11,551 nt of DNA, taken from assembly GCA_948517135.1 (NCBI GenBank), contig CAORJJ010000025.1, positions 1-11,551 of the forward strand, given 5' to 3'. Below the pieces are notes generated by a model. That model was not told the origin of the DNA. It saw only the letters and a program-made list of their open reading frames with translations, and made no database searches. Below, piece after piece: positions 1-9,100 of this stretch; position 1 is the stretch's first letter; each line of letters begins with the position of its first letter. The translations under genes were made by a program, and so were the position numbers. Origin of the DNA: an uncultured Clostridia bacterium. Its GTDB lineage: Bacteria; Bacillota; Clostridia; TANB77; CAG-508.

Positions 1-10
1 GTATATAAGT

Positions 11-20
11 AAGGAGGTGA
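11..20 (+). promoter_or_regulatory. Perfect Shine-Dalgarno site of the giant surface-protein gene
   Basis: AAGGAGGTGA is a full-length match to the anti-Shine-Dalgarno end of 16S rRNA. It decides the start. The in-frame GTG at 17 lies inside the site and cannot be the initiator. ATG 23 is 5 nt and ATG 26 is 8 nt from the GGAGG core (13-17). ATG 26 has the spacing most typical of Gram-positive genes; ATG 23 remains possible. ATG 38 is too far away. No promoter is visible upstream because the window begins here. Confidence 0.9.
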
Positions 21-25
21 AAATG

Positions 26-112
26 ATGATAAAAGATATGAAATTTTTAATTATAAACTTAATAATTGTAACTATAGTTATTCTTTCTGGTGTAGGATGT
101 ATTGTATATGCA
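26..112 (+). other. N-terminal signal peptide of the giant protein
   Basis: The encoded N terminus has Lys residues at positions 3 and 6, then an uninterrupted hydrophobic stretch (FLIINLIIVTIVILSGVG) and a VYA|TS cleavage site after residue 29. This is a standard Sec/signal peptidase I layout. A Cys at residue 25 follows GVG, but the position three before it is Gly rather than Leu/Val/Ile, so a lipoprotein lipobox is unlikely. Confidence 0.85.
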
Positions 113-3100
113 ACTTCATTTGGAAACGAATTGGTAGCATTAGGTGCAGGCCCAACAGATAAATATAATGAAGGCTATAGTGAAGATGCAACATATAATA
201 TAGAAATGCAGTATACATATGCAAGTGAAGGGCATAATGCATGGTCAATAGATAGAATTTTAAGCACATTAAATAGTAATTTTTCTGATACGACAACTCC
301 AAGAGATGCAGAATTAGCTTTTGAAGCGTTTTTATCACAATGTGGAAGTGCTTTTTGTATACAGCATGGAGCAGCTATTCCAAATGGTGGAAGTAAAAGT
401 GATGTTAGTGGACGTAGTAGTGGATGGTATCAATTTCAACCACCACATGGAACATTAGTAAATGTAAGCAAATATATTTCGTCAAGTGGAAATACATATT
501 CTGAAGGTATGTATACATCATCCGATATACCAAAAAATGGTTATTTTTCACCTGATTCTGATGATCATGCTGATACAAGTACTTTTACTACACAAACTAA
601 TAATAAAGCAGTAATATTAGCAAATGGTAATTTGAAAAATGTAGGAAGCGTAACAATAAATTCTCATAGTAATTTTGTTACATATAGTAATGTTGCACCA
701 TATGCAGCGACATTTGCAGATAAATGGGATGGGACACCATATAATGGTACAAGTGCTCAAAAAGCAATATGGAATGTAACAGGACCAACAGGAGCTGATG
801 CAACAGATCTTTATTATGCTGGATTAGCAGTAGATTGCTTAGAAAATGAATTAACTGCTCATGGAGATAGACCTGAAGTAACTATGAAAGATTCAGAACA
901 ACCAGGTGCAGTATATTTAGAAGGTACAGATACATATAGAGTAGGACCTTTTCATATGAGTGATTATGCATATATTTATTCACCATATGTAATAAATTAT
1001 TCTGGTAAAAATTTATCAGACTATAAAGGACTTGTTGGTGGTATAGAAAAGGGAGAAGTTATATTATCAGATGATAATGGAAATGAAAATCCTTTAGAAA
1101 TAGGAAAAAATGGGGTAAATATAGTATATGAAGATTTTTATGGTAAATTAACTGATGGAGGAAAAAGAGATAGAAAATCTCCTACAGGAATATATACAGA
1201 TTATTTACCACAAGACTATGCTGTTTATCCTTATCCAGAGTCAACATTTTATATAGATATTCCAAGAAATTTAACTTATGGTGATGATTCAAAAAATAGA
1301 ACAGATGATGATAAAACAACATTAAGTAAACTTCAATTTACTTATAGAAAAACTACAACTGATGGAAGTGTAACTAGTTTTGTTGTGGCAGCTTGTTTAA
1401 CAACATGGACAAGAGAGAAAGATGGTGCAGCTTGTAGTAACGCATTATGTCAATCACATTATCAAACTCCTGGACATTGTACTTCTTCATGTACAACAGA
1501 TGATGATGGTAATACAGATCATGATGATTGTGATGGACCTGCATATTATTGTAGTGCACATCATCATAATAACTGTCATTATTCAAAGTGGGTAGGGTCA
1601 ACACATGCAGTTAAAGGACAAGCTGGAGGAGCAATTAATGATAGTAATGTAACAATTTGGAATAAAAAATGTATTTCAGAATTAAATGTTAGATTAACAA
1701 CAGATATTGTTATAAAAAAATATGTAGAGAAAGTTGAACATGAAACAAATAAATATCAAACATTTGGAAATACATCTTCAAGTAGTGTAAAGAACTCAAC
1801 TCAAAGTCCAAACCAAAGAAAATCTATGAATAATGATGGTAGAAAAAATGATCCAATATATGCAGAATATGGTGATATAATTACTTTTAGAATAGATATA
1901 ATGAATAATCAGAATTATAGAGTAAAATTGAAACTAAAAGATATATTGCCAAAAGAAATTGATGTATTTTCTAGAACTTATAAAACAGATTCTAATAGGT
2001 TATGGAAAGATTATCAATGGATTTCAGTAGATGGAAATGATACAACATCACTATTATTAACATTAAGAACAAATGCTAATGATGATAAATTGTATTATAA
2101 TGAAATAGTTATTGTTACTAGAAATAGTTCATTAGATAAAAATGAAGATGATAATGTTGATTTTATAAGAACAGAAGATAGAAGAGTTGGACCAGTTGTA
2201 AATATTTCAGAAATTGATAGTAATAAGATACAAGATGAATATGGTACAGATATACCAGAAGATATATTCTCAATAGAATATTATAAGATAAATGATTATA
2301 ATGTAGTTATAGATAAATATATAAGTGATTATAAGCATGAAATGATGGATACTAACAATGATGAAAAGATAACTAGTGAGACTTTTGCATCAGATAAATT
2401 AGAAGAGTCTGATGATCCAACAAATAAACCTGAAAGATTTGAAAAGAAGGATATTGATAAACAACATTATCCAGTTCCAGTAGAATCAACAGAAACTTTA
2501 ACATATTCAGTTAGAATTATAAATAATTCTACAAAGAATGGAAATAAAGTAGCAACAGAAATAAGACCACAAACAATAAAAGATAAACTAAATAAAGGGT
2601 TAGAATTTGTAAAAGATGGTTCTGGATATAAAATAAATGCAGAAATCCATAATGATGTTGGAACCGATAAGGAATCTAATATTTCTTTAACTCAAGGTGT
2701 AGATTATGAAGTAAAATATGATAGTTCTAAAAATTCTATTGACATTGAATTAAAAGATACACAAAATGGAGCAAAAACAGATAAAAATGCTACATATTTA
2801 GTTATTCAACCAGGTGGATATTTATTATATGAAATTGAAGTTAAAGTTATAGAAAGCAATATGAATTTAAATATACTTGAAAATACAGCAAGTATAGAAA
2901 TAATGAACAATATAAATAATGGTAAAGATAGAACAGGAAATACTGTTGCATGTAATGACTGTCAAGGTACAGGAAATATATATGAATATCAAACATGTGG
3001 AATATGTGGAGGAAGTGGAACAGCTTCAAAAGAAGGATATTGTTCAAATTGCTCTGGAAGAGGACTTATTTACATTCATACAAATTGTGATCAATGTAGT

Positions 3101-6100
3101 GGACAAGGAAGAGTTCTAAGAGATGAGAATATAAAAAATTTGAGTGATGTACTAGTATATAAATGTAAAAAATGTAATACAATGCATATAGAAAAACCTT
3201 CTTCTACATGTGATGCTGAAATACCTAATATAGTTTGTAATAATACAAGATTTAATACTATATGTAATAAATGTGGTAAAAAGCAAGGAGAATGTGAACA
3301 TGTAGTTTGGATATGTAGCTCTGGTCACAAAACACATAAAGGCGATAATAGTAATATAACGAAGTGTGGATATGAAGAAACACATACAGACTTTAAACAT
3401 TATTATAAATGTTCTGAAAAAGGTTGTACTTATTCTGAGTGGAATATAGATAAATGTATACATCATGCTAATGCTAAACTAATATGTATTAAAAGTATAT
3501 GTAAAGATTGTGGTTCTGAATATACTACAAAAACTACAAGCCATACATGGACTTGTGATAATAGTACAACAAAATATTGTAATTCAAGTTCACATGGACT
3601 AAAAGAATATGCAGATTGTAAACATTTTAAATATGAATGTACAAAATGTAAAAAGAAATATGCTAATTATCCTAATAAACCAAGTTCTTGTTCAAACTGT
3701 TATACAAATAAATGTACAAGCAAAGATTTTGAAAAAACAAAAATTAATCTAAATGACATTACTCAAGATGAATATCAATTTGCAATAGATGCATTATATA
3801 AAGATTGTACAAAATGTGGTGGAACTGGATATTTTGAACAACATAATACATGTACAGCTTGCTCAGGAGGAAAGAATTCTGCTGGTACTATAACATGTTC
3901 AACATGTGAAGGTAGAGGAAAATCTATAATTGCTACAAGTAAACCATGTACTAATGGTTGTAGTAATGGTAGAAAACCAGATACAGAGACAAGCAACAGA
4001 ATTGTTAGAAATAAAACATGGTACTCAGGAATAGACTCAAATAAAAAAGATGTAAATAGAAATATGTATGCATATAAGATTCCATCAGAATATGTGGATT
4101 ATAGAAATACACCATATGTAGACTATGATGGTGATGGAGATAACGAAATTTCAAGCGATTATGTACGTATGAAAGATTTAGTAATATCTGGATATGTATG
4201 GCTTGATACAAACCGTGATGGTCTTATGAATGAACAAAATATAGATGATCAAAATCAAGCATATTATAATGTAAATGGAAATGGTGCGAAAGAGAATGTT
4301 GTTGTTAGATTATATTCTGTTATAAATAATACTCCAAAGCTAATAAGAACAACAAGAACAGATGAAAGAGGAAGATATACATTTAGTAATTATTATTCTG
4401 TACCAAATACACTAACATGGTATAAAACATACAAGAGTGAATCTTTTGAAAATTATGCAGATGTTGGAAGTAGACCTGATGGTAATTCAAATGTTGCAGG
4501 TATAGCTGGAACAAATACAAAACCATACTTAACAAATTCAAAAGATGACTTAGAACATACAACTCAACGTATAGATAAAGCAACAGATAAAGATGAGTAT
4601 GGAAACTATACAAATTCTAGTAAATTTATAGATTATTATATTGAGTTTGAATATGATGGAGTAATTTATAAGAGTACAGAATATTATGCAGGAATGGATA
4701 ACTTAATAGATACACAAGGTGATACTTACGGAAAAATGATAGATCCAGATAAAATTTATATGAAAGACTCAAATGCAGCAGAATTTAATGATGTGAGAGA
4801 AAACTTTAATAAATCATATCAATATATTTCTTATGATGTTGGATATTCAAGCCAAGGACAAGAATATACAGGAAATGATCCTAAAAAGAAATTAAATCAG
4901 ACAATAAGTGAAGAGGATGGAAGTATTACATTTGGCGAAGTATCAGATGATGTAGGAAATCCATTAACAACAGCAGATTTAATATTTGATAAAACAAATC
5001 ATACATCTCAATTGGTAGAAAATCAAAATAGAGCAATGACAGCAAGAAGCTTTATAAAGAATAAAACAGTAAAAGATTTAGGAAATGGAAATCCAAATGG
5101 ATGGACAAATAATGAAATAAAAAATAATAGTATAGATAATACAAACTTATTATGGTTATTTAATTATAGAGATGAATATCAGAAAGAAGATAGAACTTAT
5201 ATTATGCCAAATTCATCTGGTGCAAATCCTAAACATACTACAAAATTTAATAAAAATAATCCTGATACAGAATACTTAAAATATATTAACTTAGGATTAG
5301 AATTAAGAGAAAATGTAGATATAACATTAACAAAAGATGTTTATAGTGTAAATACACTTATAAATGGTGAAGATATGGAATATTTCTTTAACCAAAACAG
5401 AGCGTTAAATGCTGAAGTTGGAGATAAGAAAGGCAGCTACTTAAATGATTATATAATTGCAAAACCTTATGGATTAGAATTATATGAATCAGATTATAAG
5501 ATGAGAGTTGATCAATATGCAGCTGAGGCAGTAAAACAATACAAAGGAATAAATGGTGAGAGTGAATTAAATACAGAGGTTACATATCGAATCACTGTTG
5601 CCAATAAAGCTATAAATGATGATGAATCACTTAATAGTGGAAATACAAAAGATACAAAATTAAAAGTTAGAATAAGCGAAATTTTAGATTTATATGATAC
5701 AAACTTTAAAAAATATAATAGTGATGCAGATGTTGTAAATGTAAAGAAAAAAGATCCAAATGGTTATTTAGTAGATGGTACAATAAAAGTTGCAGAGGCT
5801 TGGTACTTTGAACAAAAAGATGATGGTGAATATATAATTGCAAATGATGGTAAAATACCAGGAACTTATGAAGAAGGACATCAGTCAACTGAAAAACCAG
5901 TATATATTAAAGTAAGTTCAATTGATCAAGAAACAATAGGTGATAAACCTAGATATACAAAACATATGCTTACACTAAGTAATACATCAATGAAAGGAAA
6001 TGGAGTCTCTAATAAAGAGAATCGCAATAATTTCGAAACTGATGGATATTATACACTATATATCACAGGAATGGAAAACGATAATAATTTAATTCTTGAA

Positions 6101-9100
6101 GAAGGAAAAGACTTTGATATATATGTAAAATATGTTGTAGATAAGACAGATAGTGAAACAACTTTAACAACAGATGATTATGAAGATACAATTAATGATA
6201 AAGCAACAACTGAAGATGGAAAAGTAGTTGATGTAAAGGGAACAGAAAGAGGAAATTCAGCAATACTTAAGAGAACATTGAAAATTCTAGACAGAATTGA
6301 TAAGCCTGAAGATACAAGAAGAGGATTAGAAGGAATTGCCCAAGTAAATATGTATTCAGTATGGTATGCTGACTCAGGTAAAGCAACAGGTTTAGTTGAT
6401 ATGGATTCAAATGCAGGAAATTTAGGAAATAGTAATAGTAATTTAAAAGACAAATTATCTGCTAAAGAAGCAAAAGATTCAACTAAGAAAAATGAAATTT
6501 TAAACAAATATAAACATGAAACTAAACCATCAGATCAAACATCAGCAGATACATGGAATCCATACTATGAAGATATGACTTATAAAACAGGTATTGTAAT
6601 AACTGCTGAAGGTTCAGAATTAAATAAACAAAAAGTAAGAGAAATATATGGCGAACTAGAAATACAAGATGAAAAAATGATAAGAGAGCTTACTGGTAGA
6701 GTTTGGGATGATTCTAGAACAGAACCTGGAGAATCAGAAAATCCAACAGCTAATGATGTACAGTATATGGCAAATGGTATTTACAGTAAAAAAGATGAAA
6801 AACATAATAGAGCTTTAACTAATGGTAATGTTCCAGAAGAATACAAGAATCCAGATGCAATAGAAGGACAAAAAACAGAAGTAGTTGAAGAAACAAAAGA
6901 CCTTAAAGTAAGAAGTGCTAAAGCTGAATTAGTAGAAATTGTAGAAATTCCTACTAGTGAAGGATCACATTACTATGAAGAAATTCTAAGTAATGTAACT
7001 TGGGAACAAGCACAACATATAAGAACAAATACAAAAGGTGACTATAAACTAAAAGGATTTATACCAGGTAAGTATGTTGTAAGATTTACTTATGGTGATA
7101 CAGTAGATGAGGTAACAAGTGAAGAAGTAAGATTTATAACAGGAAAAGGTCAAGATACAGCAATTTCACAAGATGAAAAAGAATCAACAGCAACTTCAGT
7201 TGCAAAAGATATGCAAATATTTAATGGTCAAGACTATAAAACAACAAAATATGCATATGACTTATCTTCAGACTATACAACAGATTCAATTAGTGTTGAT
7301 AGTCCAGCAGGTACTGATCCAGTAGCAAATCTTGCAGTAAAAACAGGTACAATTGACCAATATGCAGCTGGAAAACTTTCAGAAAGCGGAGAAGTAAGTA
7401 ATAATGATATTGTAATGCTTGCACTAGAAAGACCAGATTTATCAGATGCTAGAGATGATGAAGTAAGAAGACTTGAAGTTAATAGTTATTCTGAAATAAT
7501 GGTTAACCAAAAAGCAGAAATTTTAAAAGGTTTAGCAAATTCTTCTGATTTAACAACAAGAACATTAAAATATCAAGATGAAAAAGATGATGATGCATTG
7601 AAAGTAAACTACTATAAAGAATATGAAGAGGAACAATATAGAAATGATTATGCTCAATCATTAAGATCATTAACAGATTCAACAAATATGAATGCTGAAA
7701 CAGTAGAATTTTTAGTAAAACCTGAAAAATTAACTTATAAACAAACAAATGAAGAAACATATTATACAAAACTAAAACTTAATAATAAAGACTACTATTA
7801 TAATGATTTAGATACAATTGTACATAATATTATAACAGAGAGAAAATATAAGATTGAAAATATTGATATGGGTATTGAATATAGACCTGAAACTAACATT
7901 AGTTTAACAAAAGAGATTAGTAACATTATAGTAGAAACTTCTGATGGTGAGCAAATTGCAAACTTAGCTTTAGAAACTGAATATAAACAAGAAGGTAATA
8001 TTATGAAACCAATACACCGTGTTGATATGGAACATTCAATTGGAGCAGATAAGGTACAATTCATATCAAATACATATGAAGTAGATCCATTATTAGCTAA
8101 TATAGTAGACGTACACGAAGAAACTCAGCAAGGATTTATATATATTGCAGTTGATGAAGAAATTTTACAAGGATGTAAAGTAACTGTACAATATAAATTT
8201 ATAGCTCAAAATAATAGTGAAGTAGACAAAATTTCTCAGAATTTGAATTCTATTAGATTCTATGCAAATAATGCTACTAAAGCATATGCTGAAAAATATG
8301 CTACAATAGCTACTGGAGATTCTGTTTCAGATTATGGAAATAACAGTAATGGAAAAATTAGCTTGTATAAGATTTTTGACAAGTATGGAGTTGATACTCA
8401 AAAAGTTGAATATACTGCTAATAATTTTGCAAGAGCTATTGTACAAGATGATGTTTATAAAAAAGATGCTAATAATAGTACTTATAGAAATAGAGCAAAA
8501 ACAATGACCAAAGATAGTGTAAACAAAAAAGATCAAATAACAGATGGATATTATGGCAACTTTGTAGGATACACATATTATATTGGTAGAGACAATTATA
8601 CTTTAGATACAATTGCAGAAATGAAGTTTGATAAGATTATAGACTATGTAGATACAGATTTAGAATTCGAACAATTATTACAATATGATAAATCAACAAT
8701 GACTTCAACTTCTACAAGTACTGAAAATACATCTGGTTTATCAAATGCCTTAACTAATGAACAAGCTATAAAAGATAATAAGGCTACTATAAATCAAAGC
8801 TGGAGTGCTCCTGTTGCAGAAGCATTTGCAAAAATAGATAATGATCCAAAAGTATTAGTTCAAATTATGAATGATATGAGAGAAGATTTATTTATGCTAG
8901 ATTCTCCATGGAGTTTGTTTAGAAACTTTATTGGTCAGTATGATAAAGAAGACATCGAAGCAGCTATTAAAGATGTTGTAAGCAATCCATTAAAACAGGC
9001 AATGTTGGTAGATGCATTACAAGAAACATTTACAGATATGAATGGTATTCAATATAAGTCATTAGTTATGACTTTAGCTGATAAAGTATCTGATAATGCA

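Noticed and set aside
17..25. GTG start at 17 for the giant gene
   Set aside because: It lies inside the Shine-Dalgarno sequence (11-20), so it cannot be used with that site. ATG 26 (or 23) is properly spaced.
89..100. Lipobox-like GVGC in the signal peptide
   Set aside because: Position -3 is Gly instead of Leu/Val/Ile, and a good signal peptidase I site (VYA|TS) follows. A lipoprotein is not supported.
2919..3119. A second-frame 66-codon ORF overlapping DnaJ-type array A
   Set aside because: It is a by-product of the repetitive TGT-rich coding sequence. It has no ribosome binding site of its own and lies wholly within the giant gene, whose frame shows the clear motifs.
2951..3970. A true DnaJ chaperone gene or gene fusion
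   Set aside because: No J domain with an HPD motif and no DnaJ substrate-binding C-terminal domain is present. The protein is exported and the motif spacing differs from DnaJ.
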